Assembly (NCBI GenBank): GCA_036985875.1
Contig: BTQM01000006.1
Coordinates: forward strand, 1-23,979
Direction: 5' to 3'
Length of the DNA stretch: 23,979 nucleotides
Source: BTQM01 sp036985875
GTDB taxonomy: Bacteria > Patescibacteriota > Minisyncoccia > Phycocordibacterales > UBA1539
The notes beneath the pieces are model-generated. The model made no database searches. It saw only the letters and a program-made list of their open reading frames with translations, and was not told the origin of the DNA. Positions 1 through 6,745 of the stretch are shown here, piece by piece. The translations under genes were made by a program, and so were the position numbers. How positions within the stretch are numbered: position 1 is the stretch's first letter; every line of letters starts with the position of its first letter.

Positions 1-713
1 GTCGCTGAATCCAGATTGCCGGTCGGTTCGTCTCCTAAAATGATTTCCGGATCGTTCGCCAATGCCCGCAGAAGCGCCGCGCGCTGCTGTTCTCCGCCCG
101 AAAGTTCAAAAGGCCTATGGGTCATGCGCTCTTTGAGGCCTATTTCCTCAAAACGAGCGTCTAATACGCTTGTCTCGATTTTCTTCCCGGAGAATATAAG
201 GGGGAGGGACGCGTTCTCATGGGCGGTTAACCACGGTATTAGATTATACTGTTGAAAAACAAAGCCGAAAGTGTTGGATCGCAGTTGTGCTCTTTCGTCA
301 TCGTTCAACAAAGACACGTCTTTACCCTCTAAGAAAATGCGGCCAGAGGTCGGCCGATCAAGAAGCCCTATCATGTTCAGGGCTGTGCTCTTGCCGGAAC
401 CGCTCGGACCGATAATGGCAACGAAATCGCCTTCCCAGATGTGCATATCCAAACCTCTAAGAACCTTAACCTCTATTTCGCCAAGGTCAAAGTTCTTCCG
501 GATATTGCTTAGCCTGACAAGCGGTTCCCCTTGGAACCTATCCGGGTCTTTTTTGAATCTGTCTTCGCATTCTTTTCCGCAGAAATAAAATACGCCTCTT
601 TTGTCAGAGATCTTTGTGACATCCGAATAACCGGACGAATCCATACCGCAAACAGGGTCGGTTTTAGATTGTTCATTTTTCTGCTGCATAATACGGAAAT
701 TTTTAGTCTGCAT
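1..713 (-). CDS. YHS-domain / MacB-LolD-type ABC transporter ATPase, 3' end outside window
   Basis: This is the ATPase of an ABC exporter of the MacB/LolD class, with an extra N-terminal metal-binding-type YHS domain. About 237 residues are visible. Residues 19-60 carry DPVCGM, then YFCGKEC, then a DPDRF end; Cys22, Cys45 and Cys49 are the YHS cysteines. The ABC domain follows from about residue 65: Walker A GPSGSGKS (102-109), Q-loop FQQ (153-155), signature LSGGEQQR (204-211) and Walker B IILGDEP (224-230). The Met at 713 is chosen because an AGGAG-like site precedes it; Met9 (689) is an alternative. It lies 89 bp downstream of the adaptor gene, as in macAB operons, so a MacB-like permease is expected beyond the left edge. 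The YHS fusion suggests a metal-linked substrate or control, but that is inference. Confidence 0.9.
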   Translation of the reverse strand, partial: MQTKNFRIMQQKNEQSKTDPVCGMDSSGYSDVTKISDKRGVFYFCGKECEDRFKKDPDRFQGEPLVRLSNIRKNFDLGEIEVKVLRGLDMHIWEGDFVAIIGPSGSGKSTALNMIGLLDRPTSGRIFLEGKDVSLLNDDERAQLRSNTFGFVFQQYNLIPWLTAHENASLPLIFSGKKIETSVLDARFEEIGLKERMTHRPFELSGGEQQRAALLRALANDPEIILGDEPTGNLDSA

Positions 714-731
714 TGCCGACTCTCCTCTCTG

Positions 732-777
732 CCATCCCCGCTGAATCTGGACGGGAAGTTCCGTCGGAGCGGGATGG
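732..777. repeat. Intra-operon inverted repeat between adaptor and ABC ATPase genes
   Basis: CCATCCCCGCT (732-742) pairs with AGCGGGATGG (768-777) with one bulged base, and inside it GACGG (750-754) pairs with CCGTC (761-765). It forms a long imperfect hairpin just upstream of the ATPase ribosome-binding site. No T-run follows on the minus strand, so it is more likely an mRNA processing or attenuation structure than a terminator. Confidence 0.55.
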
Positions 778-802
778 TGCAGGGGCGGGTTGAGAGGATG
801 CT

Positions 803-2341
803 CTAGTCGGCGGAAACCGCGATGGTTTGCTCATCGCTAAGCCCTTTGATCACTTCAATTGATTCGCCGTCAGAGATCCCCGTTTCAATCTCCACTTTTT
901 TTTGCAAGCCTCCCTCAAGAATTGTTACGAATTGCTTGCCGTCTTCTTGGTAGATGGCAAGCTCGGGGATCTTAAGCACGCCGTCTTTAAGGGAAATGAG
1001 TATCGTCAGGTCGGCGCTCATCCCGGAGCGAACATTAAGGTCGCCCGGCTCCATGTATATATTGGTGCGATAATATTTATCACCTTCCTTGATAATTTCT
1101 CTCGGCTCAACAGAAACAACTTTCCCTTTGATCTTTGATCCGGGAAAGGCGTCAAGCAGGATCAAAACATCGTTGCCGGTCGCCACTTTTCCTATTTCCA
1201 ATTCGGATATATCGGCTTGAATCTTGTAGCCGGAAGCGGACAAAGAAACGGCTGTACGACCGGGTCTGAACAGCTCTCTTATCTCAAGCCAAACCTTCGT
1301 AACTTTGCCGGTGGCGGGCGCATATAAAACGGATTTTTTGATTTTTTCGTTCGTAGCCGCAATTTGGCTTTCTATTTCTTTAGTTTTAGCTTTGGCAATC
1401 TCAATATCCTCTGTTCTTGTTCCGACTTTCTTTAAGGTAAGCTCGTTTTCGGCAAGCGCAAGAGCGGAAAGCGCCGTTTTAAGTTTTGCTTCGGCGGCGG
1501 TGAGATTGGCGGTGGCAACGTTAATGTTCGTGCGCCCAGTTGATATATACACCTTCCAGCCGTCAATGTCCGCTTGGGTTATGCTCACACTCGGAGACGC
1601 GCCGCCCACCGCAAGCGCCGCTAGGTCCAGCAATGATTTTGTAAGGGAAAGGTTTTGTTCCGCTTCTCTGGCATAGAGGTCAATGTCGCTTTCAGTCGTA
1701 AGCTCGTCAAGTGATGATTTCCACCGCAGAAGGGTGTTCTCCACTTGAGATCTTCCCTGCTCAATGCCGGTTTCCAGCTGAAAATCCGCAATCGTAAATG
1801 TTATCTGCGGATTGGCACTGCGAGGATTGTTGAAGAATCGGTCAACCTTGTTCCGTATCGCGTCATCCGACTTTGTATAAGTGTCCTGAAGAATATCCAC
1901 AAGGTTCCTTTTGGCAGCTTCAAGAGAAGTTTTTGCGCTTCCTACTTTTGTCTCGGAAACTTGCAATTCCTCTTTTGTGGGTCCGGCAATAAGCTTGTTG
2001 AGATTGGACTGACTCTGTTCAAGCACCGTTCCCAGTCTTTTGGTTTCCAATTCAAAATTGATCGTTTCCAATTTCATCAAGGGGACGCCACGATTTAGCT
2101 GCCGACCCTCTTCTGCGAAAATCCTTTCTACTATCCCGGAAAAGGGGAATTCCAGATCAAAATCTTTTTGCGAAACAACTCCCCCCCTCACTTTTATGTT
2201 CTCCTGAATACTGCCCCTCTCAACCGCAAACAACAAGAGGTTCGGCGCGTCTTCCTTGAAATACCTCTGATATATCCAGAAAGAAACGAGAAGGCCGCCA
2301 ACAGCAACGGCGAAGATCAGATAGTAAGATATTTTTTTCAT
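803..2341 (-). CDS. HlyD/MacA-type membrane-fusion efflux adaptor
   Basis: This is the periplasmic-adaptor-like subunit of an ABC efflux pump, 512 residues with one N-terminal membrane anchor (about residues 5-25). A first lipoyl/barrel half follows at about 50-100 (ending in VPLMKLE). A very long helical coiled-coil region lies at about 100-335, a second lipoyl half contains LYAPATGKVTKVW at about 338-350, and beta-barrel and membrane-proximal domains finish the chain. It is longer than a typical MacA (about 370 residues), mainly through the helical hairpin. If the host lacks an outer membrane, as most CPR bacteria seem to, the adaptor would have no TolC partner. Its neighbours are the thioredoxin gene 13 bp upstream and the YHS-ABC ATPase downstream. 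No Shine-Dalgarno site is evident. Confidence 0.9.
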   Translation of the reverse strand: MKKISYYLIFAVAVGGLLVSFWIYQRYFKEDAPNLLLFAVERGSIQENIKVRGGVVSQKDFDLEFPFSGIVERIFAEEGRQLNRGVPLMKLETINFELETKRLGTVLEQSQSNLNKLIAGPTKEELQVSETKVGSAKTSLEAAKRNLVDILQDTYTKSDDAIRNKVDRFFNNPRSANPQITFTIADFQLETGIEQGRSQVENTLLRWKSSLDELTTESDIDLYAREAEQNLSLTKSLLDLAALAVGGASPSVSITQADIDGWKVYISTGRTNINVATANLTAAEAKLKTALSALALAENELTLKKVGTRTEDIEIAKAKTKEIESQIAATNEKIKKSVLYAPATGKVTKVWLEIRELFRPGRTAVSLSASGYKIQADISELEIGKVATGNDVLILLDAFPGSKIKGKVVSVEPREIIKEGDKYYRTNIYMEPGDLNVRSGMSADLTILISLKDGVLKIPELAIYQEDGKQFVTILEGGLQKKVEIETGISDGESIEVIKGLSDEQTIAVSAD

Positions 2342-2354
2342 ACCGATTATTAAA

Positions 2355-2612
2355 TTATTGAGTAATTGATCTCATCCTATTTACCAGTTCCTCTTTACCC
2401 ACCGCCCCCGTCGAAAAAAATTCTCCGTCCATGACTATTCCGGGTGAAGACATAACGCTGTATTTTTGCATCAACTCTTGGCCCTCCGTCGTTGTCATGT
2501 CAATTTCTTGAATTTCCCGATCGGGAAATTGCGGTTCGATCTCTTCTATTGTCTTCTTGACCTCTTCGCAGACATGGCACCCCCACATTGTTAAAAATTG
2601 CAACTTCGTCAT
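2355..2612 (-). CDS. Small thioredoxin/glutaredoxin-fold protein (paralogue B)
   Basis: This is an 85-residue single-domain thiol-disulfide protein of the small archaeal-type glutaredoxin-like family. The active-site motif is GCHVC at residues 11-15, after a short beta strand, and a cis-proline loop reads SSPGIVMDGE. There is no signal peptide, so it is probably cytosolic. It is a close paralogue of the gene at 3063-3332, sharing GCHVC, QFPD, GQEL, QKY and MSSPG at matching positions. It sits between the SPW protein and the adaptor. A CcdA-like electron carrier in the same operon is the likely redox partner, which is inference. Confidence 0.88.
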   Translation of the reverse strand: MTKLQFLTMWGCHVCEEVKKTIEEIEPQFPDREIQEIDMTTTEGQELMQKYSVMSSPGIVMDGEFFSTGAVGKEELVNRMRSITQ

Positions 2613-2677
2613 ATTTTTTTAAGTCCTACTCAAATCAGCCCAATGCAGCCCTCACGAATACAGCTATCTGGATTAAC

Positions 2678-2851
2678 CTAGCTTGCTTTCTTAGGGAAAC
2701 ACATATATGCTCCGACGCTCAAGATGACCAATCCAACGAGCACGTCATTCCAAAGAGCCGCAACGTTGACTGAGTACCCCAGAACGAAAGGCGCCATGAT
2801 CAGCCAAATGCCCGCAATAACGCATACCCATCCGCAAGTTTTCGTATTCAT
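2678..2851 (-). CDS. SPW-repeat-like small membrane protein
   Basis: This 57-residue protein begins at the ATG at 2851 and ends at a TAG at 2678-2680. The sequence reads AGIWLIMAPFVLGYS, then ALWNDVLVGLVIL, which is the pattern of SPW-family integral membrane proteins: a WL..aPf.LGYs helix followed by a WND..vG helix. Two membrane helices are predicted by eye (about residues 8-28 and 36-51). The function of the family is unknown. It lies 57 bp downstream of the 2909-3079 gene and 65 bp upstream of the second thioredoxin gene, in the same direction, so it belongs to the operon. No Shine-Dalgarno site is clear. Confidence 0.8.
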   Translation of the reverse strand: MNTKTCGWVCVIAGIWLIMAPFVLGYSVNVAALWNDVLVGLVILSVGAYMCFPKKAS

Positions 2852-2908
2852 AAATTTGACTTTTTTTATTGCACTATTAATGTTTGACCGTTGTTCCCTT
2901 CAGGGGCA

Positions 2909-3079
2909 TTATTTCTTATCAGATTTCAGATAATAGTAAGCTGCCAAGAATATTGCCGTGGCGGCAATAATTGAGTTTGTCCAATGAACTCCATGTCCCG
3001 CGACGAGAGCGGTGTAACCGAAATACAGGACGGCGAAAACTACGAAGTATATGCTTAGTGCTCTATTGCTTATTTTCAT
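2909..3079 (-). CDS. Small membrane protein, overlapping the upstream thioredoxin gene
   Basis: This 56-residue protein starts at an ATG at 3079 that lies inside the 3' end of the thioredoxin gene (17-bp overlap) and ends at a TAA at 2909-2911. It has two hydrophobic helices: about residues 8-28 (IYFVVFAVLYFGYTALVAG) and 35-50. A GHGVHW segment sits between them and the tail is LKSDKK. The overlap suggests translational coupling. I do not recognise a family; similar small membrane proteins are common in metal and redox operons of these bacteria. Confidence 0.75.
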   Translation of the reverse strand: MKISNRALSIYFVVFAVLYFGYTALVAGHGVHWTNSIIAATAIFLAAYYYLKSDKK

Positions 3080-3332
3080 TTTGAATGTCTTGCAGTTTCT
3101 TCACCAGGTCTTCTTTCTTTATCATCCCCATTGAGAAAAGCTCGCCGTTGATAATAAGCCCCGGACTGGACATGATTCTGTATTTTTGAAGCAGCTCCTG
3201 GCCTTTTTCGGTGGTGGCATCTACCTGCTCAATTTCCAGATCGGGGAATTGCGGCTGAATTTCTTTGATTATATTCATCACCAGCACGCATACATGACAG
3301 CCGGGGACGTGAACGAATTGAAGTTTAATCAT
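3063..3332 (-). CDS. Small thioredoxin/glutaredoxin-fold protein (paralogue A)
   Basis: This 89-residue thioredoxin-fold protein has the active site GCHVC at residues 11-15 and the cis-proline segment SSPGLIINGE. It directly follows the CcdA-like gene (37-bp gap), as in many bacterial thiol-relay operons where CcdA supplies electrons from the membrane to a thioredoxin-like protein. It lacks a signal peptide, so it would act on the cytosolic face. It is a duplicate of the gene at 2355-2612. The first helix differs, with CVLVMN here against CEEVKK in the other copy, so partners may differ. Confidence 0.88.
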   Translation of the reverse strand: MIKLQFVHVPGCHVCVLVMNIIKEIQPQFPDLEIEQVDATTEKGQELLQKYRIMSSPGLIINGELFSMGMIKKEDLVKKLQDIQNENKQ

Positions 3333-3369
3333 GATGTTAAAAAATTTACGAAATTATTAATAATAATGA

Positions 3370-4425
3370 TCAATGATGCTGATGGCCTCCTCCCATTCCT
3401 TCCTTTTTTTTCAGCTCTCCTCTCCCAAAGAAGTACCAAATGATGGGGATCGCCACAAGAGCCAGAAGAACCCAGCCGGCATACCCCGCCGGTATCCAGT
3501 CACTAGCGGCATGTTCGTGCGCAAGTGACATTTCCGCCATTTTTTGGCCAAAAAGCCCTCTTATCCACTGGTTCCAGAAAACATGAACCACGGAACTCTC
3601 ATACCATTTATGGGCGGCTCCGATGACAAAAATGAAAGCTCCCAGGAACACAAGGGACCATCCCGTGATCTTCTTGACCAGAGTTGCTCTTTTGAACAGC
3701 CACCCTGAAATATTGAATCCGAACAGAGCCAAAAGCACCGCCAATACCAGCGGTAGGGCGCGGCCGAGACCGTACACAACAGAAAGCGCCCATCCGTAGA
3801 AAACGCTGCCACTCACCGTAATATAGGCCAAGAGCAGGTAATGAAGCGGGTTGGGACAGCTTATTCCGGCATTCCCCAGAAAAAGCCCGAGCAGAAAGAC
3901 TTTCCAGTAATCGCTTTTTTGTTTTTGGATGAATCCCGGCTGCTTTGCCCCCAGACTCGGCACCACCTTCGCCCTTATAAGACCCAACTCCGACAATCCC
4001 CAAACAATGGAAATGACGCCGCCTATAACAAAAAAGATCTTACTCAATACCGACACCTTGCCTATCATCTCGTCAAGCCCCGTGCCTATCCCAAATAGAG
4101 CCAGTGCTATTCCGTATATGGAAAGCGTCACCGTGAGTCCCGCCGCAAACCAGATGGACATCAGAAATCCCTTTTTGAAACTTTCTTTTATCGCAATGGG
4201 GATAATGATAAAGACCAGCGGCAACGTGCACGGCAAAAAGAGCATGGACAGACCGGTAAAGAAAGCAAACCCGTAGCCAACCACCCCCATCGTGGCTTCC
4301 GTGTTAAAAAGATAATAAAAGCCGAAACCCACAACGGCAAGAAACGCGAAAAGTGTCAGAACAAGCCCGATCTTTGAACGTTGAATTTCGGATTCAGAAG
4401 GAATGTTTTGTTGTTGATGCTCCAT
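3370..4425 (-). CDS. CcdA/DsbD-type membrane thiol-electron carrier with His-rich tail
   Basis: This is a 351-residue polytopic membrane protein of the cytochrome c biogenesis CcdA/DsbD transmembrane family, which moves reducing equivalents across the membrane through a cysteine pair. The two family motifs are visible: FLPCTLPL, with Cys66, and GNAGISCPNPLHY, with Cys190. About seven or eight hydrophobic helices are apparent. It is longer than classical CcdA (about 240 residues) because of an N-terminal extension and a C-terminal extra helix region. The C-terminus reads GMGGGHQHH, a possible metal-binding tail. It lies 22 bp after the CsoR-type gene and 37 bp before a thioredoxin gene, so it is probably under CsoR control. 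Confidence 0.88.
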   Translation of the reverse strand: MEHQQQNIPSESEIQRSKIGLVLTLFAFLAVVGFGFYYLFNTEATMGVVGYGFAFFTGLSMLFLPCTLPLVFIIIPIAIKESFKKGFLMSIWFAAGLTVTLSIYGIALALFGIGTGLDEMIGKVSVLSKIFFVIGGVISIVWGLSELGLIRAKVVPSLGAKQPGFIQKQKSDYWKVFLLGLFLGNAGISCPNPLHYLLLAYITVSGSVFYGWALSVVYGLGRALPLVLAVLLALFGFNISGWLFKRATLVKKITGWSLVFLGAFIFVIGAAHKWYESSVVHVFWNQWIRGLFGQKMAEMSLAHEHAASDWIPAGYAGWVLLALVAIPIIWYFFGRGELKKKEGMGGGHQHH

Positions 4426-4447
4426 TGTATGATTGATATCTTATCAC

Positions 4448-4726
4448 TCACTTACTCTTCCTCGCCAGCTTATAAATTTTCAATAATTCATCGATTGTTT
4501 TCTTGCTTTCGCCCTTCTTGTTTATGCTTTTCTTCACACAATCATTAAGGTGGTTTTCCAAAAACAAAGCATCCAGGCTTTTAAGAGATTCTTGTATGGA
4601 GAACGATTGGTTCAAAACATCAATGCAGTACTTATTTTTCTCGATCGCCTTGAGAAGACCATTCGCTTGGCCCAGTATGATCTTCACCCTGTGCGTCGCC
4701 CTTTTTTTTATGTTTTTGTCGCTCAT
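4448..4726 (-). CDS. csoR: CsoR/RcnR-family metal-sensing transcriptional repressor
   Basis: This is a 92-residue all-helical repressor of the CsoR (DUF156) family, which typically binds Cu(I) and then leaves its operator. The family core is present: HRVKIILGQANGLLKAIE, then YCIDVLNQ and ENHLNDC. The three metal ligands fit the Cu(I) pattern at the spacing of Mycobacterium CsoR: Cys34, His59 and Cys63, with Tyr33 before the first Cys. Retention of His59 argues against a CstR-type persulfide sensor, which has only the two cysteines. The upstream inverted repeat at 4751-4771 overlaps the likely -10 region, so the gene probably represses itself and the operon downstream to at least the ABC ATPase. 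Confidence 0.9.
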   Translation of the reverse strand: MSDKNIKKRATHRVKIILGQANGLLKAIEKNKYCIDVLNQSFSIQESLKSLDALFLENHLNDCVKKSINKKGESKKTIDELLKIYKLARKSK

Positions 4727-4750
4727 AAGGAGCCGAAATTAGATGATGGC

Positions 4751-4771
4751 TGATACCCCTATATGGTATCA
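4751..4771. promoter_or_regulatory. CsoR-type operator (perfect 7+7 inverted repeat)
   Basis: TGATACC and GGTATCA are separated by the 7-bp CCTATAT. The TACCCC...GGTA layout resembles published CsoR operators. It lies 24 bp upstream of the csoR start and covers the likely -10 element, which is what an autorepressor needs. Confidence 0.8.
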
Positions 4772-4787
4772 CGGGAACGAAAGTAAA
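4759..4787 (-). promoter_or_regulatory. Candidate promoter of the csoR operon
   Basis: On the minus strand TTTACT (4782-4787) and ATATAG (4759-4764) are 17 bp apart. The -10 lies within the CsoR operator. The transcript would start about 26 nt before the csoR ATG. The hexamers are only moderate matches. Confidence 0.5.
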
Positions 4788-4829
4788 ACGAGTTGACGGC
4801 TGTGGATAACTAAAGTCTTTGCCGTGCCT

Positions 4830-5291
4830 CTATTTAACTTTTAAATAATCGGTCACCAGAATGTAAATAGGGCCTATTATAATGTAGAATATTTGCGACA
4901 CGGGAGGAATGTGTATGATACCGAGGTTAAATAAGTCGGGGTATTGAGTTACAAGACGGATATTCAGAACGTAATAACCAATTGCCTCTATTAGCACAAC
5001 AACCAGCCAATAAAGCAGGACCGTGGAGAGAAATTTCCATTTTGCGATTCTTTCATACACCTCCCTTAGAAATACAAGCCCGCCGGTCCACAGGACAAGA
5101 GGATAAAGATTGATCTTGTCCAGCAGAAAAATATTGTTCCCGATATACTCATAGTGATAGTATGACGTCCAAAAGAAAGCTATCAGAAAAGCAACTACGA
5201 GTTCTTGCCCTATTTTTTCCTTATATCTTACATACGCAACAGTTAGCGCCCCAAGTGCAAGAAGGATAAGAATGTTTTTAGTATCCATCAT
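4830..5291 (-). CDS. Hypothetical polytopic membrane protein
   Basis: This is a 153-residue protein with about five hydrophobic segments. The N-terminus reads NILILLALGALTVAYVRY, and further helices lie near residues 31-45, 65-77, 90-110 and 130-148. Aromatic residues are abundant (FFWTSYYHYEY). I do not recognise a family. Its start overlaps the end of the small upstream ORF in an ATGA arrangement, so it is probably translated from the DUF1573 transcript. It ends about 60 bp before the csoR promoter. No cysteines or obvious catalytic motifs are present. Confidence 0.75.
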   Translation of the reverse strand: MMDTKNILILLALGALTVAYVRYKEKIGQELVVAFLIAFFWTSYYHYEYIGNNIFLLDKINLYPLVLWTGGLVFLREVYERIAKWKFLSTVLLYWLVVVLIEAIGYYVLNIRLVTQYPDLFNLGIIHIPPVSQIFYIIIGPIYILVTDYLKVK

Positions 5292-5497
5292 CGTAGGTTC
5301 TTGATTGTTCGTGTGCTACCTTGCGCCCATCTCTCTCCATGCGCGACACACGATGGTGTTAGATCATGCCGAGAAACTTCCCCGATCCTGCAGATCCGGT
5401 CACGGGACAAGCATTCCGTCTCGGGGCGCGAATTCTTGCACCGCCTCTTCGCCATGATACAAAATTCGTACACCTCGTATTTCAGATTTCCAGACAT
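5288..5497 (-). CDS. Possible small Cys-rich coupled protein
   Basis: This 69-codon reading frame starts 3 nt after the stop of the upstream DUF1573 gene and ends in an ATGA overlap with the next gene. That is exactly the spacing of a translationally coupled operon member. The product is hydrophilic, Arg-rich and contains five cysteines (MAKRRCKN, ECLSRDRIC, TPSC). It resembles no family I know, and its composition is unlike its neighbours, so it may be a chance frame in intergenic DNA. The alternative start at Met15 gives 55 residues. Confidence 0.35.
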   Translation of the reverse strand: MSGNLKYEVYEFCIMAKRRCKNSRPETECLSRDRICRIGEVSRHDLTPSCVAHGERWAQGSTRTIKNLR

Positions 5498-5500
5498 GCT

Positions 5501-6043
5501 CTAGTCTTTAATTATAACAAAAATTTTGAATTCCAGCTCTCCGCCCTCCGGATCATTCGTTGGAACGAAGATGGAACGGGAAAACCGCCCCTGCGGTTCT
5601 TCATGAAAATCGGGGTCAAAATTTACGGTCAAAACGGCGCTTTCGCCCAGCATGATACTGCTTTTGTTAACTTCGGCTGAAGTACAGCCGCAGGAAGTGG
5701 TGATATCACCGATCACCAACTCCCCTCTTCCCGTATTGGTGATCGTAAAATCTGTACTCACCACTCCGTCCTTTTTGCCGATTGTGCCGAGATCATACTC
5801 CATGTCACCCAACTCAACCCGCGGTAATTCTGATGTGTTTTCTCCAATTGATACCACCGTGACCTTCCTCTTCAACAATCTTTCCACACCCGCTTTTGCC
5901 TCGTCAACTTCTTCGTTGAGATGTTCGATCATCTTGACCATGTGGTTTATCTGACTCTTTGTTCCAACGACAACAACACCCAGTGCAAAAACGGCAATTA
6001 CAAGAACGATCAATAATATCAATTGATTATCTGTGTTTTTCAT
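5501..6043 (-). CDS. Membrane-anchored DUF1573 protein (second of a pair)
   Basis: This 180-residue protein has an N-terminal membrane helix (about residues 8-26), a short coiled-coil linker (about 30-60) and an Ig-like DUF1573 domain (about 75-178). The family landmarks are visible: YDLGTI, FTITNTGRGELVI, then TSCGCT with Cys118 and Cys120, and VNFDP. DUF1573 proteins are exported beta-sandwich proteins of unknown function in which the CxC after the second strand is conserved. It overlaps the upstream DUF1573 gene by 4 bp (ATGA), so the two are probably made together. The domain should lie outside the membrane. Confidence 0.88.
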   Translation of the reverse strand: MKNTDNQLILLIVLVIAVFALGVVVVGTKSQINHMVKMIEHLNEEVDEAKAGVERLLKRKVTVVSIGENTSELPRVELGDMEYDLGTIGKKDGVVSTDFTITNTGRGELVIGDITTSCGCTSAEVNKSSIMLGESAVLTVNFDPDFHEEPQGRFSRSIFVPTNDPEGGELEFKIFVIIKD

Positions 6044-6594
6044 ATAGTTTGTTGGTTGACCACAATAGCTTCAAAAGTAAGTTCCATTTTATGATTTGTC
6101 TCCGAGCTTGTTTCAATGTAAATAATGCGTTTCACCCTTCCAACCCCTTGCGGTCCGTGGGCCGCCGGGTCAAATATTGCTTCAACCACCACGCTCTCAC
6201 TCGGCAGGACCTCCATGTTAGCGTATGGGTTGGCGCCCCGATGGCCCGCCATACCAAATGGACCTTTCTCCGTGCCGTCTTTTGCGTAAATCATTGCTGT
6301 AGTACAAATACAGCTGGTTGATACCCTCTCTATTATTACAGGTTCACTCCCATCATTTTTTATCTCAAATTTATGGGACACATCGCCGTCTTCCATTCTG
6401 ATCGTGCCAAAATCGTAACTGGTTTCAATCGCGCTAAGTGTGCCTGATGAATAGACCGTCGGACCTTTAGATTGATCGCCGTTTCCGCCGACAATTATCA
6501 GAGCGGTTATGCCGGCAAGAAAAAGGAGGCCGACGCTCCAGGATATCAAGTTTTTAGTTTTCTCTTTTATCCCGTTAAAAATTTTATTTTCCAT
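6040..6594 (-). CDS. Membrane-anchored DUF1573 protein (first of a pair)
   Basis: This 184-residue protein has a membrane helix at about residues 19-36, then a DUF1573 domain: YDFGTI (60-65), FEIKNDGSEPVII, TSCICTTA with Cys95 and Cys97, and EAIFDPAAHG. It differs from its partner by a Cys-Ile-Cys rather than Cys-Gly-Cys motif and by an insertion rich in glycine after it (GPFGMAGHRGANPY). Its 3' end overlaps the next gene in an ATGA arrangement. The surrounding operon is thiol-rich, so a redox or metal role for the CxC is a reasonable but unproven idea. Confidence 0.88.
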   Translation of the reverse strand: MENKIFNGIKEKTKNLISWSVGLLFLAGITALIIVGGNGDQSKGPTVYSSGTLSAIETSYDFGTIRMEDGDVSHKFEIKNDGSEPVIIERVSTSCICTTAMIYAKDGTEKGPFGMAGHRGANPYANMEVLPSESVVVEAIFDPAAHGPQGVGRVKRIIYIETSSETNHKMELTFEAIVVNQQTI

Positions 6595-6672
6595 AAGATT
6601 TTTTTATTTGAACCTCTTTAGATAATTCATGCTTTATTTCTAATGGGGTTCATAGTTTTAGCAATTTAAAAC

Positions 6673-6702
6673 ACCCGTTCAATGTCAATGTATTGAACGG
6701 GT
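6673..6702. repeat. Perfect 11-bp inverted repeat (terminator or operator)
   Basis: ACCCGTTCAAT (6673-6683) and ATTGAACGGGT (6692-6702) flank an 8-nt loop. On the minus strand the hairpin is followed by GTTTT, so it could end the transcript of the 6746-7189 gene. The minus-strand loop also contains TTGAC and, with the next base, a perfect TTGACA -35 hexamer, so it could instead be an operator for the DUF1573 genes. Confidence 0.6.
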
Positions 6703-6745
6703 ACATGGTGGTAAAGTTTAAATGATTAAAATTCTCCTGAATTGA

